Shown: piece by piece, positions 24,114 through 31,982 of the stretch | Position numbering within the stretch: the stretch's first letter is position 1 | Layout of the letters: each line of letters begins with the position of its first letter | Assembly (NCBI GenBank): GCA_031367345.1 | Contig: JANLPR010000010.1 | Location: 1 to 43,901, forward strand | Length of the DNA stretch: 43,901 nt | From: JADKIH01 sp031367345 | GTDB taxonomy: Bacteria > Bacteroidota > Bacteroidia > AKYH767-A > 2013-40CM-41-45 | Reading direction: 5' to 3' | The notes under the pieces: generated by a model | What the model was told of the DNA's origin: nothing | Databases searched by the model: none | Seen by the model: only the letters and a program-made list of their open reading frames with translations | Made by a program: the position numbers and the translations under genes

Positions 24114-25516
24114 GAACGTTTTTTTAGGAGCATTACATTTTCAACATGATTGGTATGAGGGAACATATCTACAGGTTGGTATGACTCGACAGAATATGCG
24201 GCATCTAGTATTTGTAAATCTCGCGCTTGCGACGAAGGGTTACAACTTACATACACTACTTTTTCCGGAGAGTTAGCTACAATAGCTTTTACAACATCCT
24301 CATGCATACCTGAACGTGGCGGATCAGTAATAATCACATCCGGATTTCCGTGCTTGCCAATAAATTCTGCATTGAAAGTATCTTTAATATCTCCGGCTTT
24401 AAAAGTTACATTTGAGATGCCGTTGAATTTTGCATTCTCTCTTGCATCTTTAATTGCATCTTCTACATTGTCAATTCCTGTAACATGTTTTGCATTGCCG
24501 GCAATAAAGGAAGCAATGGTTCCTGTTCCTGTATACAGATCATATACATTTTCTACACCAGTAAGTCCTGCATAACTTCTTACGATTTTATACAACTCAT
24601 ACGCTTGCAAAGAATTGGTTTGATAAAATGATTTTGCGCTAATTCTGAAAGTAAGATTTTCCATTTTCTCTTCTATCCACTTTTTGCCATTGAATAATTC
24701 AACATTCAAATCGTAAATAGTATCATTACGTTTACCATTAATGATATATTGCAGAGAAGTTATTTGGGGAAAAGTATTTTTAAGATGGTTCATCAAACTT
24801 TCTCTGGTTTCTTGATCGTCAGTTTTGAAAACCATCACAACCATCCATTCACCGGTTGAAGTAGATCGAATAATTAAATTTCTCAGATAGCCTTCTTGCG
24901 TTTTCGGATCAAAAAATTCTAACTTATTTTCTACTGCATGATGTTTTACTGCTAGTCTTATTTTATTACTCAAGTCGTCTTGCAAAAAACATTCTTTAAT
25001 ATCAAGAATTTTATCGAAGCGTGATGGCACATGAAAACCAAGAGCAGGTTGGTATAAAGAAGCTCCACTTTCTAAGTCTTCTTTTGTAAGCCATGCTTTA
25101 TTGGAGAACGTATATTCGAGTTTGTTTCGGTAGTATTTCGTTTGCGCAGACCCTTTGATCGAAACTACTTCCGGCAATTCAATTTTACCAACGCGTTCCA
25201 GCACGTCTTGCACTTGCTTCTGTTTAAAAAATAATTGCTTTTCATACGTCATGTGTTGCCATTTACAACCACCGCATGTTCCGAAATGAGAGCAGAACGG
25301 TGTTAAACGATCGGGTGATGGTGTAATAATATTTACAACTTTTCCTTCTGCATAATTTTTCTTTTTGCGATATATCATTACATCTGCAACATCGCCGGGT
25401 ACTCCTCCTTCAGCGAATATCACATAATTATCGAATCTCGCCATCGCATTTCCCTCCGAACCGGCATCAGAAATAGCTATATTTTCAACTATTTCACCCT
25501 TTTTTACATTTTCCAT
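24110..25516 (-). CDS. rlmD: 23S rRNA (uracil-C5)-methyltransferase, RlmD/RumA family
   Basis: A SAM-dependent enzyme that methylates uridine (U1939 in E. coli numbering) in 23S rRNA; 468 residues. The N-terminal TRAM domain covers about residues 1-65. Iron-sulfur ligands are Cys75, Cys81, Cys84 (CSHFGTCGGC) and Cys176 (KECFLQDD). The methyltransferase domain has YDLYTGTGTIASFIA (SAM site), VIITDPPRSG and the catalytic Cys in YVSCNPSSQARDL. It heads the run leading to the NlpC/P60 and phosphoribosyltransferase genes. It is divergent from rocD with 176 bp between them. A close paralogue specificity (RlmCD) cannot be excluded. Confidence 0.93.
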   Translation of the reverse strand: MENVKKGEIVENIAISDAGSEGNAMARFDNYVIFAEGGVPGDVADVMIYRKKKNYAEGKVVNIITPSPDRLTPFCSHFGTCGGCKWQHMTYEKQLFFKQKQVQDVLERVGKIELPEVVSIKGSAQTKYYRNKLEYTFSNKAWLTKEDLESGASLYQPALGFHVPSRFDKILDIKECFLQDDLSNKIRLAVKHHAVENKLEFFDPKTQEGYLRNLIIRSTSTGEWMVVMVFKTDDQETRESLMNHLKNTFPQITSLQYIINGKRNDTIYDLNVELFNGKKWIEEKMENLTFRISAKSFYQTNSLQAYELYKIVRSYAGLTGVENVYDLYTGTGTIASFIAGNAKHVTGIDNVEDAIKDARENAKFNGISNVTFKAGDIKDTFNAEFIGKHGNPDVIITDPPRSGMHEDVVKAIVANSPEKVVYVSCNPSSQARDLQILDAAYSVESYQPVDMFPHTNHVENVMLLKKRS

Positions 25517-25639
25517 AGTTGGCTAAAGTAGTTAAATGAAATTAGAATTTTGCTTGAATGTTCTTGTTTCAAATTTTCAATGGCTTAATTTATTTTTGGA
25601 AGTTATTTCGAAAATAACAGGTAGAATTCGCCAAAATGA

Positions 25640-25671
25640 TTTGAAAAGACTAAGGCAATTGGCTATTTTTG
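25640..25671 (+). promoter_or_regulatory. Promoter of the ornithine aminotransferase gene
   Basis: TTTG (25640-25643), a 20-nt spacer and TATTTTTG (25664-25671), 21 nt before the ATG at 25693. An exact match to the Bacteroidota consensus. Confidence 0.7.
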
Positions 25672-25692
25672 TAGAAATAATTTGTTCACCTC

Positions 25693-26925
25693 ATGAAAAT
25701 AGTACTTGAAGAAAAATCGCAGTCTGAATTAGCTATGGAAAGAGAAGATCGTTATGGTGCTCATAACTATCATCCATTGCCTGTAGTTTTAGAACGTGGC
25801 GAAGGCGTTTTCGTTTGGGATGTAGAGGGAAGAAAATATTACGATTTTTTATCTGCTTATTCTGCTTTGAATCAGGGCCACAATCATCCAAAGATTGTAC
25901 AAGCGTTGATCGATCAATTGGGAAAACTCTCACTTACATCAAGAGCTTTTTACAATGATTGTCTTGGAGAATATGAAGAGTTTATAACTACGTATTTTGG
26001 ATACGACAAGGTGTTGCCGATGAATACCGGAGCGGAAGGAGTGGAGACTGCTCTTAAACTTGCTCGACGTTGGGCGTATGAAATAAAGAATGTACCGGAA
26101 AATCATGCGAAGATTATAGTTTGTGAAGGAAATTTTCACGGAAGAACAATCAGCATAATTTCGGCATCCACCGATCCTGATTCATATAATAAATTTGGTC
26201 CGTTTACTCCAGGGTTTATTAAAATACCTTACAACGATCTCGATGCTCTTTCAAATGCATTAAAAGATCCAACCGTAGCTGGATTTTTAGTTGAACCCAT
26301 CCAAGGTGAAGCAGGGGTGAATGTTCCTTCCGATGGATATTTAAAAGGTGCTTTTGATTTATGTAAAAACAACAACGTACTTTTTATTGCCGATGAAATC
26401 CAAACGGGGTTATGTAGAACAGGTAAATTATTGGCTTGTGATCATGAAAAAGTGCATGGAGATATTTTGATTTTAGGAAAAGCATTAAGTGGTGGTTTAC
26501 TTCCAGTGTCGGCTGTTTTAGCAAGCAATGAAATTATGTTATGCATCAAACCGGGTGAGCATGGAAGTACTTACGGTGGAAATCCTCTGGCGGCTAAAGT
26601 TGCCATTGCTGCTTTGAAAGTATTGAAAGATGAAAAACTTGCTGAAAATGCCGAGCGCTTAGGAAAAATTTTGTTAGCTGAATTGAAAGCAATTAAACAC
26701 GATCATATTAAACTCGTTCGTGGCAGAGGATTATTCTGTGCAATGATCATCGAACCAAAGAATGGAAAAGATGCGTGGGATGTTTGTATTGCACTTAAAG
26801 AAAATGGTCTGCTCGCAAAACCTACTCATGGCGATATTATTCGTTTTGCACCTCCACTTATTATTAGCGAAGTTCAACTGTTAGATTGTATCCGAATTAT
26901 TAAAGAAACACTTGCCGCTTATTGA
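25693..26925 (+). CDS. rocD: Ornithine--oxo-acid aminotransferase
   Basis: A PLP-dependent class III aminotransferase converting ornithine and 2-oxoglutarate to glutamate semialdehyde and glutamate; 410 residues. PLP-binding features: NTGAEGVETALKLARRW (111-127), the Asp234 region FIADEIQTGLCRTG, and Lys263 in LGKALSGGLLPVSAVLA. The N-terminal NYHPLPVVLERGEGVFVWD segment is characteristic of ornithine rather than acetylornithine aminotransferases. It is monocistronic, with its own promoter. It converges on the TPR gene, with 12 bp between stop codons. Confidence 0.94.
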   Translation: MKIVLEEKSQSELAMEREDRYGAHNYHPLPVVLERGEGVFVWDVEGRKYYDFLSAYSALNQGHNHPKIVQALIDQLGKLSLTSRAFYNDCLGEYEEFITTYFGYDKVLPMNTGAEGVETALKLARRWAYEIKNVPENHAKIIVCEGNFHGRTISIISASTDPDSYNKFGPFTPGFIKIPYNDLDALSNALKDPTVAGFLVEPIQGEAGVNVPSDGYLKGAFDLCKNNNVLFIADEIQTGLCRTGKLLACDHEKVHGDILILGKALSGGLLPVSAVLASNEIMLCIKPGEHGSTYGGNPLAAKVAIAALKVLKDEKLAENAERLGKILLAELKAIKHDHIKLVRGRGLFCAMIIEPKNGKDAWDVCIALKENGLLAKPTHGDIIRFAPPLIISEVQLLDCIRIIKETLAAY

Positions 26926-26937
26926 AGAGTTGGTAAG

Positions 26938-27456
26938 TCATCGACAATTTTCTTTCCAACTATTTTCGGAAAAGCGTTCGTCAATACTTTTTAGTTTTAA
27001 CAAATCCTTACAAGCTTCATCTCTTTTTCCCATAGTTAAATAGGTAATCGCTCGGTTGTAATAACATTCCTTATCGGTGCTGTCTAATGAAAGTGCTTTG
27101 GAATAATCAAGCACAGCATCAGAATACATTTGCATTTCAAATTTTGCATTAGCTCTTTCATAGTAGAGGTCTGCATTGTTGGTATCAGCTACAATTGCTT
27201 TCGTAAAGTCATTAATTGCATTCATAAAATCGCTCATTAAGAACCTCATCTGTCCGATGTAAAAAAGAACTTCAGGGTTGTTGGGATCTAGTTCAAGCGC
27301 TTTTACATAAAAATTCATCGCTCCTTTAAAATCATCGGTGTCTGATTTTAAATTCCCTGCGGCTACAAGTTCCGGGATAGTAGCTTGAGCATAACATTTA
27401 TCACCGAAGCATAACAGCAAAAAAAGGAAAGCTAAATAGCTAAAGATTGATTTCAT
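26938..27456 (-). CDS. Exported TPR protein, fourth gene of the pseudo-kinase cluster
   Basis: A 172-residue protein with a signal peptide (SIFSYLAFLFLLLCFGDKCYA, about 1-23). Roughly four tetratricopeptide repeats follow: GNLKSDTDDFKGAMNFYVKA, VLFYIGQMRFLMSDFMNAIN, LYYERANAKFEMQMYSDAVL and CYYNRAITYLTMGKRDEACK. TPR solenoids mediate protein-protein contact, so it may be the periplasmic partner of the membrane proteins encoded just upstream (inference). Its ATG overlaps the TGA of the preceding 88-residue gene. Two Cys near the end (EACKDLL, ENCR) could form a disulfide. No catalytic residue is evident. Confidence 0.85.
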   Translation of the reverse strand: MKSIFSYLAFLFLLLCFGDKCYAQATIPELVAAGNLKSDTDDFKGAMNFYVKALELDPNNPEVLFYIGQMRFLMSDFMNAINDFTKAIVADTNNADLYYERANAKFEMQMYSDAVLDYSKALSLDSTDKECYYNRAITYLTMGKRDEACKDLLKLKSIDERFSENSWKENCR

Positions 27457-27719
27457 TTCGATATCTCCTTCGGTGAATGTAGTGGAACGGCTTTGTTTTT
27501 ATTCAATGGTGACTTTTTATTCTTTGGTATTGCCGGTAATTGTTTAACGATATATTTTCTTTTAGCCGGTGGCGTATACTTTCGTTTATCTTTTCGAATG
27601 GTGAGTTGTTGGTTTACTGTTTGCTGATTTAATTCAATGAAAGAGAGTTCGCAACCGAAAAGTTGGTAGATGTTGAAAGAAAGTAAAATAGCTACAATAA
27701 ATACTCCTTTTGTTTTCAT
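27453..27719 (-). CDS. Small exported basic protein, unknown function
   Basis: An 88-residue protein that I do not recognise. It has an N-terminal hydrophobic segment (VFIVAILLSFNIYQLFG) ending in GC, which could be a signal peptide or, less likely, a weak lipobox (LFGC, with a disfavoured Phe). A short polar stretch follows, then a very basic Lys/Pro-rich tail (KRKYTPPAKRKYIVKQLPAI). It is bounded by ATGA overlaps on both sides, which strongly supports that it is translated. The basic tail could contact anionic wall or lipid groups, or the TPR partner (inference). Confidence 0.75.
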   Translation of the reverse strand: MKTKGVFIVAILLSFNIYQLFGCELSFIELNQQTVNQQLTIRKDKRKYTPPAKRKYIVKQLPAIPKNKKSPLNKNKAVPLHSPKEISK

Positions 27720-28483
27720 TGTTTCAACTCTGATGTCGTTTTTAAAATCGCTGATGTAACTTGTTCAACTTTTTTTGAAGCATTGCCTTTTGAAAGTTTT
27801 AATTGATTTCTAAGTTCGATAATATTATTTTCAATTTCAGCAATCAACTTTGTAGAGGCTCGCGCAAGACCTTCTTGAAGTACTCCAATCATAGCAAAAC
27901 GATGTCCTTTTTTTATCAATGATTTATTCTCGCTAATTTTCTTTTTAAGGTTATTGAATTTTACACCGGACGATACGAATATAGCTGCGAAAATAAGTGC
28001 GAGTCCAATGATAAGTAGCGAAAAATATTTTTTGAAACTTGTAATTTTTGTTGATAGCTCGTCAATGTCAATTTGCAATTGTTGAACTGTGTTTTGCAGA
28101 TTCATTTGTTCAGTTTTATCGGCGTCTTTCTTTAAATTAATTGTGGCAGCTGCATTACCGATCGTACTATCTTTGCGCATTTTCAACATATCAATTTTAT
28201 AATTGATATAAGAATCGTAAACGTCAAAACCTTGTTTGAAATGATTGTTATCAGCATACCCTTTGCTGATGTTCACATAAGCCTGCATCAACAGTGAATC
28301 TACGCCGTTACTATGAATTTGTTTGAAAGGCCTGAGACCTATCATTAAGTTGTCTAATGCATCGGGCTTAATGTAAATCGTCTTTGATTGATTCATCAAT
28401 TGCTGAAGCTGTTCGGTACTTTGAGCTTTCACTTGAAGTGCTACAAATACGAGGAATAGTGCGAGTGTTATTTTCTTGATCAT
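27716..28483 (-). CDS. Membrane protein with degenerate histidine-kinase H-box
   Basis: A 255-residue protein: signal peptide (KKITLALFLVFVALQVKA), a helical periplasmic region with a coiled coil (about 125-150), one transmembrane helix (about 153-173, YFSLLIIGLALIFAAIFV), then a cytoplasmic helical part. Residues 196-210 read FAMIGVLQEGLARAS, aligning with the kinase H-box pattern A-x-[IL]-G-x-L-x-x-G-[IL]-A-H-E. Arg208-Ala209 replace the phospho-acceptor His-Glu. The remaining helix (IAEIENNIIELRNQLKLSKG) would be the second half of a dimerisation hairpin. The downstream ATPase domain is absent but is encoded in the immediately preceding gene. Its layout (signal, coiled coil, one TM, cytoplasmic coiled coil) mirrors that protein. 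The function is inferred. Confidence 0.8.
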   Translation of the reverse strand: MIKKITLALFLVFVALQVKAQSTEQLQQLMNQSKTIYIKPDALDNLMIGLRPFKQIHSNGVDSLLMQAYVNISKGYADNNHFKQGFDVYDSYINYKIDMLKMRKDSTIGNAAATINLKKDADKTEQMNLQNTVQQLQIDIDELSTKITSFKKYFSLLIIGLALIFAAIFVSSGVKFNNLKKKISENKSLIKKGHRFAMIGVLQEGLARASTKLIAEIENNIIELRNQLKLSKGNASKKVEQVTSAILKTTSELKQ

Positions 28484-29718
28484 GATATAAAAAATTTAAT
28501 GTAAACATCCGTGCTGTTTCCGCTTTCACTTTCAATTTTGATTTCTCCCTTATGGAATTCGCTAATTATTTGTTTACTTATTGTTAAACCTAATCCGGAA
28601 CCTTCTTTTGGTTCTCTGGTAGAGTAAAATTCATCCATTGCTTTTGTTAGAATATCATCTGTCATACCGGTTCCATTATCTTTAATTCTTATTTGCAAAA
28701 AACGAGGAAGAATACGAGTACTGATAGATATTTTTGGTTGGTAACCTTTTATTCCTTTTTTATACTTTTCTTCTATCGATTTTAATGAATTGCTCAGTAA
28801 ATTTAGTAGGAGATAACCAATAGCACCGTGATTCGTTTTTACGGCCGGCAGATTTTTCTCGAAATCTTTAGTAATCTGGCAATCGTATTCAGCGTGTGTT
28901 TGTAACATTCCTCGATTAAAAATTTCTACAAATTCTTCGCAAAGTTTATTAATATCAGTTGCTTCGTACTCTCTATTAATTTCATTTTCTTGTGAAATAA
29001 GAGCATCGATTAATCTAGTTTCAAAATGTGTGGATGCAACAATTTTTTGTATTTCAGAAGTTTGTTTGCTTGTCCAACTTTCATCTTGTTCATTTTCTGA
29101 TTCAAGTTCTATCGAAGAATTCAGTAACTGATCAGATTCTTCTTTCAATCGTAAATAGGAATTTTTTTGAAGTTTATATTTACTAATAATGTTTTCGGCT
29201 TTGCTTAAATTAGATTTAACAGTCAAAAAGCGATCTTCGGTTTTCGCTAATTCAAATTCTTGCTTTTTTAGTTTTCTTCTTTTGAATTGTAAAAAAAGCA
29301 AGGTAATGATCAACCAAATGCCAAATGAAATGGCGAATGACCGTAAAAGCTTGTCGTATTTTGCTTTTGTTTCTGTTTTTTGAATGGTTAAATTCTCAAT
29401 GTTGCTTTTGTGTTCTTGAAGTTTACTTTGTAAAGTCGAACTATTACTTAAATAGGTTTTCTCCATCAATAATAATGTGTCTTTCAATTCAGCTTCAAAC
29501 GAAGAATCAAGTGTTTGGTCATATTGATGAAGCTCGTCTAAGCCGAATCTGTTGAGATTTTTTCCATAGTAAGATTTAGCCTTTGAATCATGAAATTCTA
29601 AAACTGTTGTATTTTGAGTTTTATAAATTGGAGCACTTCGTTGAGCAAAAAGGTTTTGCGGATGAATAAAATATGCCGTTATTAGTAATAAATAAAGTAG
29701 AGGTGATTTTTTTATCAT
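28480..29718 (-). CDS. Histidine-kinase-like ATPase protein lacking an H-box
   Basis: A 412-residue membrane protein: signal peptide (about 1-26), periplasmic helical region (27-122), one transmembrane helix (about 127-144, SFAISFGIWLIITLLFLQ), a long cytoplasmic coiled coil (150-210), then a GHKL ATPase domain. ATPase motifs are intact: N-box NLLSN (306-310), G1 DNGTG (347-351), an FYSTREPKEGSGLGLTI G2 region. Where related Bacteroidota kinases have the H-box, this protein has only ETRLIDALISQ (second-helix-like), so I see no phospho-acceptor His. No response regulator lies nearby. It is first of four genes joined by ATGA overlaps, divergent from the GT51 gene. Confidence 0.85.
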   Translation of the reverse strand: MIKKSPLLYLLLITAYFIHPQNLFAQRSAPIYKTQNTTVLEFHDSKAKSYYGKNLNRFGLDELHQYDQTLDSSFEAELKDTLLLMEKTYLSNSSTLQSKLQEHKSNIENLTIQKTETKAKYDKLLRSFAISFGIWLIITLLFLQFKRRKLKKQEFELAKTEDRFLTVKSNLSKAENIISKYKLQKNSYLRLKEESDQLLNSSIELESENEQDESWTSKQTSEIQKIVASTHFETRLIDALISQENEINREYEATDINKLCEEFVEIFNRGMLQTHAEYDCQITKDFEKNLPAVKTNHGAIGYLLLNLLSNSLKSIEEKYKKGIKGYQPKISISTRILPRFLQIRIKDNGTGMTDDILTKAMDEFYSTREPKEGSGLGLTISKQIISEFHKGEIKIESESGNSTDVYIKFFIS

Positions 29719-29737
29719 TCAATTGATCGTTTTAAAT

Positions 29738-29768
29738 CAAGTTTACAAGATAAACTTTCCTATGACAA
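29738..29768 (-). promoter_or_regulatory. Promoter of the four-gene pseudo-kinase cluster
   Basis: The minus strand reads TTG (29766-29768), a 20-nt spacer, and TAAACTTG (29738-29745; one mismatch to TAnnTTTG), 19 nt before the ATG at 29718. Confidence 0.45.
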
Positions 29769-29869
29769 GCTCCTTATGTAATAGGTTTTAATTATTAACG
29801 AAGAAATGTGTATGAAATTTAATTTGATTCTAATAAAAGAATGTTCATTTTAGTGCCTTAGTATCAACT

Positions 29870-31810
29870 ATGAGATTGATTGCACGTAGGATTTTCCGCA
29901 TATTAATTGTGGTTTTGCCTTTGATTTTGATTTTTTTCTTTGCTTTCAGAAATACTTTTCTGGACATTGTTTTGAAACGTGTTGTAAAAAAAATGTCGGA
30001 TGAAAAGGGTGTCGTCTTAACGATTGATGCGGCTGCATTTTCCGGGTTTTCAACGGTGGCTTTTGGTAAGGTTAGCTTGGTTCCACAAAATGGGGATACA
30101 CTATTCACGGCAGATACACTTAGAGTGCGTCCATCAATATGGACATTTCTAACAGGTACTTTGAGAATTAAAGAAGTGGAAGCCGAAGGTGTATTGATTC
30201 GTTTGGTACATAAAAAGAGTGGAGACAATTACCAATTCATAAGAAAAGATTCATCAATTGCAGATTTATCAGTAAAAGGGAAGAAAGATTTTGGGTTGAT
30301 ATTGAAAAGTTTTCTTGATAGAGCATTCAATTTGGCCCCACAACGAGCCGACATGAAGAACATACAGCTGACTTTGATAAACGATACCTTAGCTGCTTCA
30401 ATTCGGATAAATACTTTTCATTCGGATGAGAACTTAATGAATGGAGTTTTCGAAGATTTAACAGCTCACAATACCTGGATTTGTAATGGTAGTTTCTCTC
30501 AAATTGCTCATCATCTCGATGTATTTATTTTTCCGGCTGATGCATCTAGGTCGTCAGTTTCTGTGTTGAAAGAACTTACAGGCACCTCTCTTTCATTCGA
30601 TACTATTCACCTTGTTTTAGATGGTTATCGTTACCACGATCATAGTCTGAAGATAAACGGGCTTTCTTCCTTTAGGAATATTTCTTTGAAACACGATAAA
30701 ATTTCTTCCGATACTATAAAACTCAATAAAACATCAATCTCATATTCACTCACTGCTGATGAAAGTACACTGATGTTAGATAGTTCATCTACTGTTGAAT
30801 TGAATGGAATCACTTTTAATCCATTCATTAAATTGGATGTTGGAGTGTCAAAAAAGTTTGCGTTGAAGATTGATTGCAAAGAAACCAACGGAACAGAGTT
30901 TTTTAATTCGTTACCGGATGGAATGTTCGATGATGTAAGGACCATAGAAGCAGATGGAACTTTAAAATTTTCATTAAATTTTTATCTCGATACAAGCAAT
31001 CCCGATAGTGTTCAATTCGATGTTTCATTGGCAAAAAATAAATTCAGGATTCGAAAATTTAATCAAAGCGATTTGATGAAAATGAGTTCGGAATTTATCT
31101 ATAACATTTACGAGAACGATCGTTTTGTTCGGTCAATGATTGTTGGCCCATCCAATTTTTACTTTACGCCAATCGGCAATGTATCTTCTAATTTTAAGAA
31201 TGCAGTATTGACTTCAGAAGACGGAAGTTTTTTTTGGCACAATGGTTTTAACGAAGATGCCTTTCGAAATTCAATAGCTACTAATTTTAAAGCTGGAAAA
31301 TTTGTTCGTGGCGGATCAACGATCTCGATGCAACTAGTGAAAAATATTTATTTAAGTCGCAAAAAAACCATAGCGAGAAAAGCAGAAGAAGCACTCATTG
31401 TTTGGATGATTGAAAGCAATCGTCTTTATTCCAAAGAACGAATGTTTGAAGTTTATTTGAACATTATAGAGCTAGGTCCAAATATTTATGGAATAGGAGA
31501 GGCCGCTCGTTTTTATTTTAATAAACCACCATCTGAATTAAGTCTGGAAGAAGGAATATTCCTTGCTAGTTTATTGCCACATCCAAAATGGTTTCGATAT
31601 AGCTTCGATCAGGATGGGAATTTGAAGCCATATATGGCAGGATATTACCGACTTGTTTCAAGTTTCATGTTAAAAAAACAGATGATCGATCAGAATCAAT
31701 TTGATCGCCTTCAGCCTGTAGTGAAAATTGTTGGACGAGCTCGCGAAATGGTTGTGCCATCAGATACTTTACTGCCCGATGATATTGAGAACCTAATAAT
31801 TGGGCAATAA
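29870..31810 (+). CDS. GT51 peptidoglycan glycosyltransferase with AsmA-like N-terminal region
   Basis: A 646-residue membrane protein expected to polymerise lipid II glycan. N-terminal transmembrane helix (8-27). Residues ~28-430 are beta-rich and AsmA-like (repeated short strands; DTLFTADTLRVRPSIWTFL typical of that fold). A C-terminal GT51 domain (about 435-590) has catalytic Glu450 in EDGSFFWHNG, GGSTISMQLVKN (481-492), RKAEEA, and NIIELGPNIYGIGEAARFYF. No transpeptidase domain follows, so it resembles a monofunctional transglycosylase fused to a large periplasmic domain. It is divergent from the pseudo-kinase cluster and 172 bp before the desaturase gene. The GT51 assignment is firm; the AsmA-like label is moderate. 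Confidence 0.88.
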   Translation: MRLIARRIFRILIVVLPLILIFFFAFRNTFLDIVLKRVVKKMSDEKGVVLTIDAAAFSGFSTVAFGKVSLVPQNGDTLFTADTLRVRPSIWTFLTGTLRIKEVEAEGVLIRLVHKKSGDNYQFIRKDSSIADLSVKGKKDFGLILKSFLDRAFNLAPQRADMKNIQLTLINDTLAASIRINTFHSDENLMNGVFEDLTAHNTWICNGSFSQIAHHLDVFIFPADASRSSVSVLKELTGTSLSFDTIHLVLDGYRYHDHSLKINGLSSFRNISLKHDKISSDTIKLNKTSISYSLTADESTLMLDSSSTVELNGITFNPFIKLDVGVSKKFALKIDCKETNGTEFFNSLPDGMFDDVRTIEADGTLKFSLNFYLDTSNPDSVQFDVSLAKNKFRIRKFNQSDLMKMSSEFIYNIYENDRFVRSMIVGPSNFYFTPIGNVSSNFKNAVLTSEDGSFFWHNGFNEDAFRNSIATNFKAGKFVRGGSTISMQLVKNIYLSRKKTIARKAEEALIVWMIESNRLYSKERMFEVYLNIIELGPNIYGIGEAARFYFNKPPSELSLEEGIFLASLLPHPKWFRYSFDQDGNLKPYMAGYYRLVSSFMLKKQMIDQNQFDRLQPVVKIVGRAREMVVPSDTLLPDDIENLIIGQ

Positions 31811-31926
31811 GCTTTGATTCAACGTAATATGAAGTTAACTCCTGTTCGTAAAATAGTAAAAAACAGTTAATTTAATGACATGTGATTTTTAGTATTTAAC
31901 TAAATTGCACACTTAATTATTTCTCC

Positions 31927-31968
31927 TTAGCCGAACAATAATATTCTCTGCACCACGGAAACGGCTAA
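31927..31968. repeat. 7-bp inverted repeat upstream of the desaturase gene
   Basis: TTAGCCG (31927-31933) and CGGCTAA (31962-31968) are a perfect inverted repeat with a 28-bp spacer, ending 14 bp before the ATG. It could be an operator or a leader hairpin. Confidence 0.4.
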
Positions 31969-31982
31969 CATTTCTCAGACGT

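Noticed and set aside
29845..30228. 127-codon minus-strand ORF
   Set aside because: Lies antisense within the start of the well-supported GT51 gene and shows no family features.
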